DNA of 64,000 bases from Laburnicola sp. R22_1 (GCA_014281115.1 JACONQ010000013.1:2222501-2286500), one strand, 5' to 3'. Counted from the stretch's first letter, positions 1-12,404 are shown. The notes: generated from the sequence alone by a model not told the origin. A program made the numbers and translations.

Positions 1-600
1 ATTATAGAACACTACTAACGTTACTTCATAGTAATTTATAATAACCTACTATAACCTATAATATACTAAGTTACTATTTAATTTACTTTTTATATTATAC
101 AGCCTCTTTATATAGCTACAGCAGCCGCGCAAAGCTAAGAAGTCTTTCTTAGTAGTACAAACTTATAATATGACTCCCTATAATATATAATATATTATCT
201 ACTATACTATATATTGGTAATATATAGTACACTTATTATAATTTGTAGTAAAGCATACTATATCTTAAGTAGTACTTTATCTAATTTTTAGTTGCAAAAT
301 GCGTACTATTATAAGATAAAGTTAATCTATTATTTTTAGCCTTATAGTAACCTATAATAAAATTACTCTAATTTACTTTTAACACTATTTAAAAATAAGC
401 TACTAAAGGTAATATCTAACTCCTCCTCTATTACTTTATCTATTTAATAGGTTCTTATATTATGCCTAGGCTCTCTGCACCTCCTATAGTAGTATTATGT
501 TAAGGGACCTACCTCTCTCTTACTACTACCTTACGTTCTTTTTAATAACTTTACTCTAATAGAAGGGCTTTCCATTCTTAAATCTACTCTCTAAGCAAAG
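1..600. other. AT-rich gene-free DNA at window edge
   Basis: No open frame or recognisable family is visible here. The sequence is extremely AT-rich with many TA dinucleotides, as expected for RIP-mutated repeat DNA. It may be the outer part of the transposon relic that follows. Confidence 0.5.
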
Positions 601-2110
601 CCTAGCGTCTTACCTTTCTAAATGCGCTTTCTTTTACGCGTTTTTTACTTTATTAGAATCTTAATTTACTTCTTAAGTTTCTTAATATAGGTTTTTTAAA
701 ATACACTATAGTAGAGTATAAGTTTAGCACCTTTTATAAGCTATAAGTAGCTTAATTTAGTATTAAGTAAAGACTAAATAAAAAAGTTACGTATAAGCTT
801 TATCTAGAATCTAAACTTAAGGGTATTACTTAGAGTCCTAGCTTGCTATAGTATATCTAGTAGGGTACTTTAAGATAGAGTATAAATACGCATATTAAGG
901 CAATCTACTACTACTATTATATTTAAAGAAATAAGCCTAAAGGCCTTAAAAGCTTTCTTATAGTTTTCTAGCATAAACATATTAAAAAATATATTGTAAA
1001 AGGCTAGTAAGAAGCCCTCTTTATTAATATAAAAGACGCGTTAGCGCGCTAAGATCTATATACGGTAGGAGTACTTTAGCTTTAGTCGCGCGAAATAGAC
1101 TATATTAAGCAGCTAAAGGATGTGAGATAAGTGCACTAGTATATACTGTAGAGTATTAGAATCTTTTGTTCTAGGCAATAATCCTTAAAATTCTAGAAGT
1201 AGTGGCTCTTATAGCTGTTTAGAATAAGTAACCTTTATAACCCTACTATGCGCAGCCTTATATATGCGTTAAAGTGCTTTAACTATATAACTTTAAGCTT
1301 GTTGTTAGTCTAGCTAGTCTTAGAGACTAAGAGCTTCTAATTATAGGAGATACTAGTCTCCTTATACTACGCTAAGATGTGAACTCGCTCTTTATAGATA
1401 ATAAAGTGCAGAATAGTATACCTAGTAGCGTAAATACTCTAAATTACTATAACCTACTTACAATTGCCTAGCTAAATAAGCGTAGATTAAGAATATCTTT
1501 CGAAACTAGTTATAACCTTTATTAAGCTAATAACTCCTATCTAGAAGCCTATCTTATTAAAGTTATAGATGTCTTTATTCTACACTTTATACTTAGCTTA
1601 TGTGTTCTTTACTAGCTAAAACTATATATTTATAACTTTTAGGTTTTTTTATTATATCTTCTATTAGTTCTTTACTTAATTAAAAGCTATTTTAAGTTTA
1701 GGTACGCGCTTTATAAAGCGCTAAGCCTAGTATTATTCTATAGGATCTTTGTGCTGCGCAGCTAGTAGTTTATTAGCTATATCTTCTACCTTATCTAGCT
1801 AGGGTGCAAATTCTTGCAAATCTAGGTTAAGGATATACTGTATAAGCGTCTACTCTTTAGTTATAGTAAGCTTTGCTATGCCTAATTATATATCTGCTTA
1901 GGTAATAATTTTATTAATTTAATTACTTAGTGTAGACTTTAGAATATTATATACTGCAGCAGCGCATTATAGGCTTAACATTTGCTTATTCTAATAGGCG
2001 TAAAGGGCAAGCTTAATTCTGCCTTCTTAATTAGATAATAACACGTTATCTTATTAAGACATTATAATTTATAGTAAAGTGTTGTAGTCTTAGCAAAAAC
2101 TATCTAGCGA
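600..2110 (-). pseudogene. Fot/pogo-type transposase relic, heavily RIP-mutated
   Basis: Reading the minus strand from about 2090 down to 700 gives a recognisable but stop-ridden pogo/Fot-type DDE transposase. It runs from an N-terminal helix-turn-helix region, through the DDE segment with the ILQPLN-like motif (near 1100), to a C-terminal stretch resembling KAFKAFRLI and the following proline-rich tail. The same protein is seen in much less damaged form at 18282-19260; comparing the two shows mostly G-to-A and C-to-T differences. This copy continues past the point where the 18282 copy is truncated, so it covers nearly the whole protein. It is non-functional. The family call is good; the exact ends are not visible. 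Confidence 0.65.
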
Positions 2111-2289
2111 ACTAATCTATCCAGGCTACTAATAGAATATATTATATAGAATTTTTTTAGATATTTTCACTAGCTATATAGCATAATACTACTTATATAC
2201 TATTTGCCCTAGATACTTATAAAAGTACTTATATAATATACTTAATAGTTACTTTAATACTACTATTACTTACAACTAGTACTAAATAA

Positions 2290-2620
2290 TATTATAAAGA
2301 GAAATATTATAGACCTTTTAGTATATAGTATAACACTATAAAGAAAAGCTATAGGTGTGTTAAAAATATATTAAAAAGGTAAAGTAGTAAGATAGATTAG
2401 GCTGGGGACTATTTATTAGCACGTGTAAACTAGTCTCTTATGCTAATAAAGTAGTTAATTATAGTATACTATAGTCTATAGATATTAAAGTTAAAGATAA
2501 TTATATAATATGGCTGTCTAATAAAGTATAAAAATCCGTAACTTAATACAGATTAAGTCTTTATCTATTCTCACACACATAGTATATTTGATCATCGTGC
2601 AAGACCTCGAGGTAACGATC
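2290..2620 (+). repeat. Dispersed repeat family A, copy 1
   Basis: About 180 bp shared with 2890-3080, 21622-21775 (reverse) and 30790-31140. Landmarks are a block around GACCTTTTAGTATA, a block around GCTATAGGTGTG and the block TTAGCACGTGTAAA. The part after TTAGCACGTG (to about 2615) also matches 30930-31140 and looks like an LTR that starts near 2414, preceded by the end of an internal region. Copies differ by transitions. Assignment to an LTR family is inference. Confidence 0.6.
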
Positions 2621-2889
2621 CGCTAGTACTAAATAAACTAAACTATAATAATCTTTATATAATACTAATATAAGAATTCTAATAAAAGTCTATATAAAGT
2701 TTTAAAGGTAATAATTAATAGGCTTACTTTTATATAGAGAGTATTAGGTATAAACTTTACTAGGGAAATCTCTTTATATATTACTATTATATAAGTATAC
2801 TATAAATAACTAGAGCTAGAATAGGCTATATTTACTAATCTTTATATATTAATCTAAGTTGTAGTTAATTACTAATTTAATTAGTACTT

Positions 2890-3080
2890 ATTAGAAAGAG
2901 AAATATCGTAGACCTTTTAGTGTATAGTATAACACTATAAGAGAAAGCTATAGGTGTGCTAAAAATGCATTAAAAAAAGATAAAATAGTAAAATAGGTTA
3001 GGCTAGGTAGGGACTACTTATTAGCACGTGTAAATTAGCCCCTTATACTAATAATAAGGTAGTTAATTATAAGATATACT
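2890..3080 (+). repeat. Dispersed repeat family A, copy 2
   Basis: Second copy of the repeat at 2290-2620, in the same orientation about 600 bp downstream. It carries the same ordered landmarks: GACCTTTTAGTGTA, GCTATAGGTGTG and TTAGCACGTGTAAA. It lacks the longer LTR-like 3' extension seen in copies 1 and 4. Confidence 0.6.
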
Positions 3081-4900
3081 AGGTATAGTTACATTGTTTA
3101 TTTAGTATTAATTACTCTTTTTAATCACATTTTTATTATTTAAGCCTGCGTAGGTTGGGATGGAAAGGCCGCTCTAGTCCAGCGCCTAAAAATACAGCCT
3201 ACTAAGTCTCTACTAATATAATAATAGTTTATAAGGATAGTTTATAAACTACGCACTTGCCTAATATTTATAAGCGCTCTAATACCTATTAAATTTACTT
3301 AAAGCGTGCATAGCAAAACTAACTCTTGCTCTATTATTACTATTAGCGGCAATTACGCTATATTTGCACGCTGCTATACAGCATACTTATATAACGCGCT
3401 TACTATTTAATACTACAATTGCAAGGATCTAGCGCATTTATATAACACTCTTCTCTCCTAGTAACTTATTAACAAATATCTTTATCTTCTCTTTCCCCTT
3501 ATTGCTCTTTTCTAAGGTTATTGCTGCCTTTCTAACTAGTAGTAACGTAAGAAATTATAGTGGCAACCCTATGCGTCTATTACAGCGCCTATAGTTACTA
3601 ATCTATTGTTAGCCTAACTAGTACACTAGGACTAGCTTGTATAGAGTAAGGTATATCTTTTGCTTTCTATTAACAATCTTTTAGACAGAGTAGTACTCTA
3701 GTATAGACCTAGTGTCTTTAGATAGATAGATTAGAGCGTACTTTTACGCGGTGTTAATCGCGATTTTAGTATTAGGGCTTAGGAGGATAGTAGGAAATAG
3801 AGTAACAGCAATAGATAATATCTTATTAAGGTTAACTTTAATGTGAAGATAAAGCGTTAGTATACCTATAGTGTGTAAGCTCCCACCTAGTATATATTTT
3901 ATAATAGCACAAACCTATTAATATAGCTATTACTAGCAATTTTTAGGAATAATAGTAGAGGAGATAATAGTTGCAGCGTTATAGCACTAGCGCTATCTTA
4001 TACCTCCCCTACTCTAAACTATAGTATAGTGATATGGCCTTATGCATAGTTTTATATATAGTTTTTTTTAGTTAGAGTGGGTGCACTAAGCCCGCTAAGC
4101 TCGCTTAGCTCGCTTATAACGCGCTAACCTCTTTTTATTAATACTATCTTAAAACGCTTTCCTGTGTTAATAATAGTAGGAGGGATAACTGCTATTATTA
4201 TAATATTTTTTATAAGAAACCCCTTAATCGCCAAAAAAAAAATTATACTAGGTACTAAAGTTAATAATAATATAATGCGCAACTACTACCTGTGTAGTAT
4301 AAAATACGCAACTAGATAAAGATTGCCTATTTATACTACCTTTTTATTCTTATAAATATTTAATTACTAGTTAAGATCTTAAGGTTAGTTACTATATTTA
4401 TTCTTTGCCCTAAAGATACTATCGCCACTAGATGTGCAGTATTACGCCCCTACCTAGAAAATATAAATAATAATAACGCGGCTAGGTATAATAGCTAAAC
4501 ACTACTTAATATTAAAAACTATAGATAGTAGGGTGAGACAAAAAAAGCGCCTAGAGAAAAGATACCTTTTTAAAAGTTATATAACTAGGTGAGTTTTAAT
4601 ACTATGTAAATAAAAAGTATACCGTTATAAGGAAAAGGTTTAGGAGATTTGGTATGGAAGGTTAGTAAGAGCTTAGTAATTAGCGCTAACTAGAGGTATC
4701 TTAGTAAAATTAAGAGAATTTTTTCTTAAAACTTTGACCCTATATAACTTTTTTTTCTACGTAGATAAAAGTCTATAACTTATATATATTATAATTTAGC
4801 CTATACGGACTATATAACTTAATTTCTATTATAGGTTTCTTCATAGAAATAATAATTATAAGGAAAAAGATAAAGATTAATTAAAATTAAACAATTAGAT
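3080..4900. other. AT-rich gene-free stretch with one dispersed repeat
   Basis: No coding frame is supported. A segment at about 4120-4245 (landmarks TTAATAATAGTAGGAG and CGCTATTATTATAATATT-like text) recurs at about 22188-22285 in the same orientation. The rest is AT-rich sequence I do not recognise. Confidence 0.45.
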
Positions 4901-4929
4901 AGAACTAGTAAATAATATATAACTAGTAC

Positions 4930-6211
4930 TTAGTATACCATCCTTTAGCCTCTATAACGTCATTATAACGCTTAGGCACAGATAGTATACAATAATCTAT
5001 AGCCTCCTGTGGAATTAAATCCCACTTCTCTTGTATAGCTCTTGTAAAGGCTTCTACACTAGATTTACTAGTGCCAAAGCCTAAAGACGCCCTATTTCTT
5101 TTCCCTAGCCTATCTTTTAATAGACTCCAAACGTTTTCTATAGGATTTAAGTCTGGTGAATAGGGTGGATGCCCAAAAACAAAGACTTTATTCCTATAAA
5201 ACTACCTTTTTACCTGTGGAGTTCCGTGGATCTTCGAATTATTCTGTTGAAATTTCCAGCCTAGTTATAATTAGTATAAAGAATAAGATTATAAAAATAT
5301 AATATATATATATATATATATATTATATATTAAAAGAAAAAAGAAAAAGAAAAAGAAAAAAGAAGAAAAAGGGATACTTTACTTACCTCTTCTTAAAAGA
5401 GATTTTAAGACAGGATTTAAATACTCCTATATATATCTAGTGTTATTAAAGGTCGTAGTTTTAATAGGGTCCCTTAAAAACACTAGTTTAGAACGTCCTC
5501 CTATCCAAATACAGCCTCAGACTGAGATAGAAATATCTCGCGCTTTCAGTGAATTAGTACTAGCTCATAAAAAAAAATATAAAAAAAGTAAAATAGCCCA
5601 ATTATAGAGTAAAAAGGGCTCTATTATTCTAGAATTTAAAAAAAATTAATAACTTACTAGTTGTTCGGTTTTTGCGCTGTTCAGGCCCAATTTTCGATTT
5701 TCCCCTTTTTCTTATACATTCTTGCCTATTACCATGCCCCCTTTGGATAGTAGACTCGTCAGAAAATATAACTTTAGCAAAGTGAATATTTTCTAGCTCC
5801 TTAACTATCTCTTTAGCCCAGAATTCTCTTCTTTTAGCTCTTTCTTTAGTTAAATAGGCCTTTTTCTTATAGACGTTTAAAAGAATAGTCTTCTCCTTTT
5901 AAAACTCTCTGTAACGTCCTCTTAGTAAAGCCAAAACTATTTTCTTCTAATAGCCTCTTATTTGTCTTCTTAGGGCTTTTAGTTAAATCCCTATTAATAA
6001 CTCTTTTCTCCCTAGAAGTAATCTTAGTTACTCTCCCTTGTTTTATCCTTTTTAATAAGTTATCTCCCTTATTTTCTTATCAATACGACTAATAGCAGTC
6101 TTAATAGATTGTAGAGGCTTATTAAGAGTAGTAGCAATAGTAGAATTAGAAGTATTTGCTTTTTTTACTAAAGAAACTTAACTTTCGAGTTTTGACAATT
6201 TTGGCTCCATT
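4930..6211 (-). pseudogene. Tc1/mariner (DDE_3) transposase relic with introns
   Basis: The minus strand starts at an ATG at 6211 and ends at the TAG near 4935. The C-terminal third is very clear: a segment like FQQNNSKIHG, then HPPYSPDLNPIENVW, the Tc1/mariner signature around the second and third catalytic residues. The middle part contains WIGGRSKLVF and LNPVLKSLL. Two blocks interrupt the homology, at about 5266-5393 and 5550-5655. Each begins with GTAAGT on the coding strand and ends with an AG, so they are probably spliced introns. The first has grown a (TA)n run and a purine/pyrimidine tract. Several stops and a D-to-N change at the expected catalytic Asp (normally QQDN) make it inactive. 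The TIRs were not located. Confidence 0.8.
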
Positions 6212-6659
6212 CGAGGAAATACAAAAGAGAAAATTTACTAGACAAAAGATACTATATTATACTATAATCTTAGTAGTAAATCACGTGATTTAATTAACTT
6301 TTAAAATCACGTAATTTTTTAACCTTAAATAATTTCTTAATTAAGTTATATAAGTACCCTGAAATTTTGCTTACGTAATCTACACTAGGCCAAGAATAGC
6401 TAGTAAAAACATTAGCCTAGTAGCATACTAAATAAAAAAGTCATAACGCCTTAAAAATTGACTTTTTAGAAACACTAAGTTTAGAGATAGATACCTTAAG
6501 GACCCTGCTTAGTAAGCACGTAACTAGTACCTAATCGTATTCTCCTATATTTTCTCTTTAAAACCGTATACTTTTTATTTACATAGAATTAAAACTCACT
6601 TAGTTATATCACTTTTAAAAAGATATCTTTTTACTAGGCGCTTTTTTGTGTCACTCTAC

Positions 6660-7114
6660 TGTAGTTTATACTAAGAATATATAAATAGCTACTATAGAAT
6701 TAAATTGCTATATTAAAGAGAATATAGATCTTAATAAGTAGAAGTCTAGAATTAGTAGAATAAGCCTTATAATATAAATTACCCTATGCTAGTTTAGATA
6801 TAAGGTGCTTGCAATTATTAAAAATAAGAACTAAAAGAATATAGATATTTTTATATAGTAAAAGTCTAGATTAGCCACTATATACTACTATATAGCTTAT
6901 AGCAATTACTATCTAAAGTTAGATTTCTAATTAATAGCTGCTTGCTTTAAAAATAGTAATTATACTAAGTAGATACTAGAGGCGTAAAGAATATATAAAT
7001 ACGTAATTATACTATAGAATATCTATAAGTAATAAGTAGAAGAATACTAGTAAAGTATTAGAGTACTATTTAGTATTAAAAGAAGAAAGCGCGCGTGCAA
7101 TTTATTATATATTA

Positions 7115-7213
<99 letters not shown>

Positions 7214-7445
7214 AGCGTACGTGCGTGTATATAGTAGGTTGTCTATTATCTAGAAACATAGTAGGTAGGCAAGCAAGTTAGAGTATTATTATTATAGAGT
7301 TAGTTATCTTAGAAGCTAGGAGGAAACATTAGAAAAACTTTAATATACTCTAGTTCTAGGGCTTAGCGCTCGCATATAATATTATATTACATAGACGCTA
7401 GTAACGTAATAAAAAACGTAGTAATTAAATATAGTAGGGCCACTT
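6660..7445 (+). repeat. Repeat family B, copy 1 (inverted partner at 20215-20905)
   Basis: The reverse complement of 20215-20905 aligns along this stretch, including AGAGTACTATTTAGT, the (TAG)n point, the ATCTTAGAAGCTAGG block and the CGTAGTAATTAAA-like end. It continues at 7849-7910 after an inserted segment. No protein is recognisable because RIP has removed the reading frames. It is probably part of a retroelement. Confidence 0.6.
7115..7213. repeat. (TAG)n microsatellite, about 33 units
   Basis: An uninterrupted run of the trinucleotide TAG about 100 bp long. The homologous position in the partner copy near 20475 has only three units, so the array expanded inside this copy of the repeat. 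A polythreonine reading frame on the other strand is an artefact of the array. Confidence 0.95.
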
Positions 7446-7602
7446 AACGTCGCAAGAGGCAGACTTTATACGCTGTGCGTACGGCGAACCATAGTTGCGC
7501 TATAGCTGCCAGGTCGCAAACGCAACGACCGAACCATAGTTAAGCGTCCCATCGCCCACACTGCTCATGTGGTTGCGACTCCGCGGTCTACTGCGGCTCT
7601 CT
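7446..7602. other. GC-richer insert next to LTR-like repeat
   Basis: A 150-bp patch of higher GC lies inside repeat family B. It contains the short motif GAACCATAGTT twice, about 40 bp apart. It abuts the LTR-like repeat at 7603 and may be a leftover of that element's internal region. No gene is recognised. Confidence 0.35.
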
Positions 7603-7848
7603 AACAGTCCACTAGTTAAGAGATAACATATAACTTAGTTATACTAGATAGTAGACTATCTATTAACTACCGTCGATAATACTACTATAAAGAAAGTCGA
7701 TAATAAAATTATCGTTATTTTGTGTATATTTTGTTACTACTACTATGTGCTAGGTAATAGGTTTTAGTGCCTCCTATTTTACTCCTCTCTGTGTATAGTA
7801 CGGACTCGACCTTGGTTAGAATCTTCACACGACAAAGATGTTCAATAG
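7603..7848 (-). repeat. LTR-like repeat family C, copy 1
   Basis: About 245 bp shared with 19548-19790 (reverse) and 21226-21415. Landmarks are CTAGTTAAGAGATAAC, TATTTTGTGTATATTTTGTT, GTGCTAGGTA, CTCCTCTCTGTGTATAGT and CGACCTTGGTTAGAATC. Read on the minus strand it would begin TATTGAACATC (probably TGTTGAAC before RIP) and contain a TATACACAGAG segment. This suggests an LTR with promoter. It is flanked by a 14-bp duplication, GTAGGGCCACTTAA. Confidence 0.55.
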
Positions 7849-8057
7849 TAGGGCCACTTAAAAACTAATAAGTAGAGGCAGTTTATACTCCTATCTAGAA
7901 GGGTAATTTATACTTATAAAAAGCTAATATATACTATACTAATTATAAATCTCATTTTTATATAAAAAGGCTAATTACTAGGCTCTTATAGATAAGAATT
8001 TTATAGATAATTTATACTATTATTATTATAATTTAGATTCTAATTAAATAATATTAA

Positions 8058-8170
8058 TGTGGCATTAAATTAACTATCTAGAAGTAGCATGACAAAGGCT
8101 TTTATCTTAAATAACATAATAAAAAAAGCAGAGCCCTCTGCTTAGTAATTAAAAAGAGTGTAAAAGAGAT
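8058..8170 (+). repeat. Hairpin repeat family D, copy 1 (left inverted repeat)
   Basis: The family consensus contains GACAAAGGCTTTTATCTTAA, then the perfect palindrome GCAGAGCCCTCTGC, then TTAGTAATTAAA. I count seven copies: 8058, 10627-10737 (reverse), 11222, 19798-19890 (reverse), 21487, 31226 and 40645-40760 (reverse). Confidence 0.7.
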
Positions 8171-10626
8171 AATAATAAAAAAATACGCGTTTAAACTGCT
8201 AAGCGAGCTTAGCGGCCTTAGCGTAGAACTGCTCCTATAAGTAAAATCTTTACAAAGAGGCCACTTAGAACTTTAGGAGAGATAAGACTTCAGTGTAACT
8301 ATACTATAAGCTATCTCTTCTCTACTATTCTAAATTGTAAACTACTATCTAGATTGTTATAAATAATATAAGTTAATATATTAATAGGTATATTTCTTAT
8401 AAGTAGTAGGATAAGGGTAATATATACTAAATACACTATTACTCTATTACTATATTAAGGTTATCCTTAATAAATCTTCTACTATCTCTCTATATATACC
8501 TTTATACCCTACTATCTATCTAGAAATTAATATTATTTCTAAAAAAGTACTCGCTATCGCTAAAAAGTATACCCTAAAGATTTACGCCGCTACTACTAAG
8601 ATAACAATACTAGAGTTCTATTCTATCTATAAGATAATTATCTATAGGAGTCTAGTATACCTAACTATCTATAAGATAATCCTTATATACTAGCTAGATT
8701 AGCAGCTTATCTAGTTTATAAAAACTAAGAAGACTATATTTCTACTCTAGTAGATAAAATTACTCCTTATTAGTAATAGAAATTAAAAAAGAAGGCAAAA
8801 GGTAGAGAATAAGGTATTTATTAATAATTTCTAATATAGTAAGAGCGTTATATAAATCTATAAGATTCTTCTGGCTATTATAGTAGTATTAGCTTATTTG
8901 GCGTGCGAGTGCAAATAACTAACAATAGTAGTAGTAGTAAGCTAGATATACTATATACACTATAAGTAAACCTTATATTAGGACTAGAAGCTTATAGGTA
9001 TTAGGGAGTATAAGTAAGTTTAAACTATTGTTATATTACTAGATATTTAAGGTTAGTTTTTAATTAGAATTAGGTGCTATATATAGTAATATATAATAAT
9101 CTTCTATCTTAATCTACTTTAACCTTAAACTAAAAAAGGTTAACAAAGGTGTTTGGCAAGCCGACTAAATAATATTTATATAAGACTAAAGAAGTGTTTT
9201 ATATATTTTTATTCGTTTTTATTAGGCTATTCTTACTAAGAGGAACGTTAGCTAGCTATAGTAATTGTATATTATATACGCTTAGTTATTAATTATATAA
9301 TATTAGTTTAGTATATTATACCTATGCATATATTAGTAACTACTCTATACTTATATACTATAAGTATATAAAATGCGTTAACTTACTTATAGGTAGAAAT
9401 ACTTATTACTACTATAACTCTTTATAAATCTGCACTATAGGTTTAACTACTTCTTAGCAATGCTGCTTGCCTATTATATTCTCTATTCTACTATCTCTAT
9501 AATATTAAATGTGCATACACATAAGGAATTAACGCGCCCTACTTTTATATCTATTAGGGTAGCTAAGCTAGAGGGTGTATATATTAATAAAGCCGCAATA
9601 CTATAATATACTAAAATACTAAAGGCATATTTAAAAAGATAGGTATATAGCACCTAAGAGGTCTACTAGATCTACACTAGGTGTAGACAAATCTCTAAAT
9701 TGTCTAACTTAAGGAGCTTAGCCTATAGCTGCTATATAAGTAGTTACTAGTAATATAATATATATAGCTAAGCTCTATAATCTCTACCTACTTAAAAAGA
9801 ATCTTAGAGTTAACTATAATCTTACTATATATTACTATGCGTAGTTAACTTCTATTAAAGAGAATAATAATAAGAGATACACGCACTAGTACCTCTATCT
9901 TATTACTACTTATAATACTATATACATATGCTAGTATTAATAATAATAAAATAATAACGCAAACTAAGTCCTTTAAAAGGATAGGCAATAAAAGAGATAA
10001 AAGAAGTATGCATATAGCAACGCAATATAGAGTAATCTAAGGGCAATTACTAGTATCTATAAAGAAATATAAATAATAAACTATTATATTACTATATAAT
10101 ATTCATAGTTAAAATTTCTATCAAAGGTACTTTATATATTATAAGAAAAATTATTAGTCTTTAAACTACCTATATAATAAGTATACTTATAAAATAAGGT
10201 AGTATAATACCTTTATAAAGAGTATAATATAAAACGCCTTTACAAAAAGCTATTTAGTTCTATATTTAAGAGATAAAAGGGTATAATAATAGAAATCTAC
10301 TTTATATAAAAAAGAAAAGCAAAGTAAAGATAATAAAAATAGTAATAATTAAGTGTCTTCCTAACTACTACTACCTATTTTTACTATATAACTAGCAACT
10401 ATATTTATAAAATAAAGCTAAACAATATATAAAATAGTTTATTTTTAAAAGTTAATACTATATAATATACTAAGGTAAACTATAAATATAGATATAATAA
10501 GAATTTTTACTATTAGTAAAGTATAGCTAGAGGTATATATACTAATATTAGCTTTAAAAATTAAAATCTATAAAAATCTCTAGGAACTATATAAATTATA
10601 AACCTAATAGGCTTTTTATAATTACT

Positions 10627-10737
10627 ATCGTTTTTACGCTCTTTTTAATTACTAAGCAGGGGCTCTGCTCCTTTATTATGTTATTTAAGATAAAAGCCTT
10701 TATTATACTACTCCTAGGTAGTTAATATAACGCCACA
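10627..10737 (-). repeat. Hairpin repeat family D, copy 2 (right inverted repeat)
   Basis: Inverted copy of 8058-8170. It reads GCTCTTTTTAATTACTAAGC, then the hairpin core GGGGCTCTGC, then AAGATAAAAGCCTTTATT, and ends AACGCCACA next to TTAA. Confidence 0.7.
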
Positions 10738-11221
10738 TTAACGTAATAGAAATAGTTACCTACTATATTCTAGATACTTTAATACTATTTCTACTATTAC
10801 TTATAGATGCTAATAAGCTAGGTGCCTACTTTAATAATATTATAATTATTATTATATAAAAGAATAGTATAACTATATCTATTATATATAAATAAGAATA
10901 TTTTTTTAATATTAGCTAGAAAAAAACTATATCTTTTTTTACTAAACTAGAACTCTACTATTCTTATTAATAATGTAGATATTTTTATATAAAAATACTT
11001 TAGAAAATACTTTCTAATACTAGCTATAAAGTAGATACTACTATACTAAATAAAATTTAGAAGTTTTACTACTACTACTAATTATATAAGTAAGTTCTAT
11101 ATTACTTTAAGTTTACAATTAAGGATATTATCTACTTTAACTATAAGATTATTATTAATATTATCTATACTAGAACTAAGAATACACTACATATTATAAA
11201 TATATAGCATTATTTTATCTA

Positions 11222-12340
11222 CCTAGGGTAGAATAACAAAGGCTTTTATATTAAATAACATAATAAAAAAGCAGAGCCCTCTACTTAGTAATTAAAAAAG
11301 AGCGTAAAAAGGTAAATTATAAAATAAAAAGCGCGTTTAAACTACTAAGCGAGCTTAGCAGTCTTAGCGCGTATAGCTTCTATATACAAAGTTAATTTAC
11401 AAAGAGGCTATAGTTAGAACTTTAAAGAAGGAATAAAAGGCTTTAGCGCAGCTACGCTAGAAGTTCTATCTATCCTCTACTATTCTAACTATTTTAAACT
11501 ACTATCTAAATTATTATAAATAATATAAGTTAATAGTTAGTATTTACTATATTAATAGGTATATACTACTATACTTATAAATAGAATAAGAGTATATGTA
11601 CTAGATATACTATTACTCTATTACTATATTAAGGTTATCCTAGATAAAGTTTCTACTATTACTTTACGCCCTACTATCTATCTAGACATTAATATTATTT
11701 CTAAAGAAGTACTTACTATTGCTAAAAAGTACACGCTAAAAATATACGCTACTACTATTAAAGTAACTACGCTAGAGTTCTATTCTGTCTAACTACTTAT
11801 TTAGTGTAAGGGGTAGGTATACTTAACTATCTATAAGGTAGTCCTAGTGTACTAGTTAGATTAGTAGTTTATCTAGTTTAGAAAGAACTATAAGGTTAAG
11901 TTTCTACTCTAGTAGATATAATTACTTTTTATTAGTAATAGAATCTAGTAGAAAATATAAAAGAAGAATAATAAGATCTTTATTAATAAGCTCTAGTGTA
12001 GTAAGAGTATTGCGTAGATCTATAAGATTCTCCTAGTTATTATTACTATTAAGTTAGCTTATTTAGCACGCGAGTATAGATAACTAATAATAGTAATAGT
12101 AATAAGCTAGGTGTGCTATATACACTATAAGTAAACTTTACGTAGGTTAGAAGCTTATAAGATATAGATAGAGGACAAGTAAGTTTAAACTATTATTATA
12201 TTATTAGATAGTATTTAAGGTTAGTTTTTAATTAGAATTAGATACTATATATAGTATATAATAACCTTCTATTTTAATTTACTTTAACCTTAAACTAAAA
12301 AAAAAAGGTTAAAAGGTATTTAGCAAACTAATAGTTATAA
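11222..12340 (+). repeat. 1.1-kb direct repeat of 8058-9170
   Basis: It begins with a copy of hairpin repeat D (11222-11340), then follows the interior of the 8058 element in the same order. The order is the AAGCGAGCTTAGC block, a CTCTATTACTATATTAAGG block, a CGCTAGAGTTCTATTC block and a CTATATACACTATAAGTAAAC block. Differences are mostly transitions. No protein family is recognisable. The copy ends near 12340, as in a truncated second insertion. Confidence 0.65.
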
Positions 12341-12404
12341 ATATAGATATATTATTTTAAGCTATAATTATTTAAAAATTAATATTTATATAAGATATAG
12401 GCTG

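Larger units (their letters stand above)
8058..10737. mobile_element. Candidate DNA element with ~110-bp inverted repeats
   Basis: The first and last ~110 bp are inverted copies of one another, beginning TGTGGC and ending GCCACA, and the outer flanks both read TTAA (8054-8057 and 10738-10741). Each repeat contains the palindrome GCAGAGCCCTCTGC or a decayed form. The 2.5-kb interior has no intact frame and no motif I can name. Its first kilobase (8170-9170) recurs at 11340-12340. It could be a piggyBac-like or other long-TIR DNA element, or two unrelated inverted copies of a common short repeat. Confidence 0.4.

Noticed and set aside
7047..7259. Open frame encoding a polythreonine protein
   Set aside because: It is only the reverse reading of the (TAG)n microsatellite.
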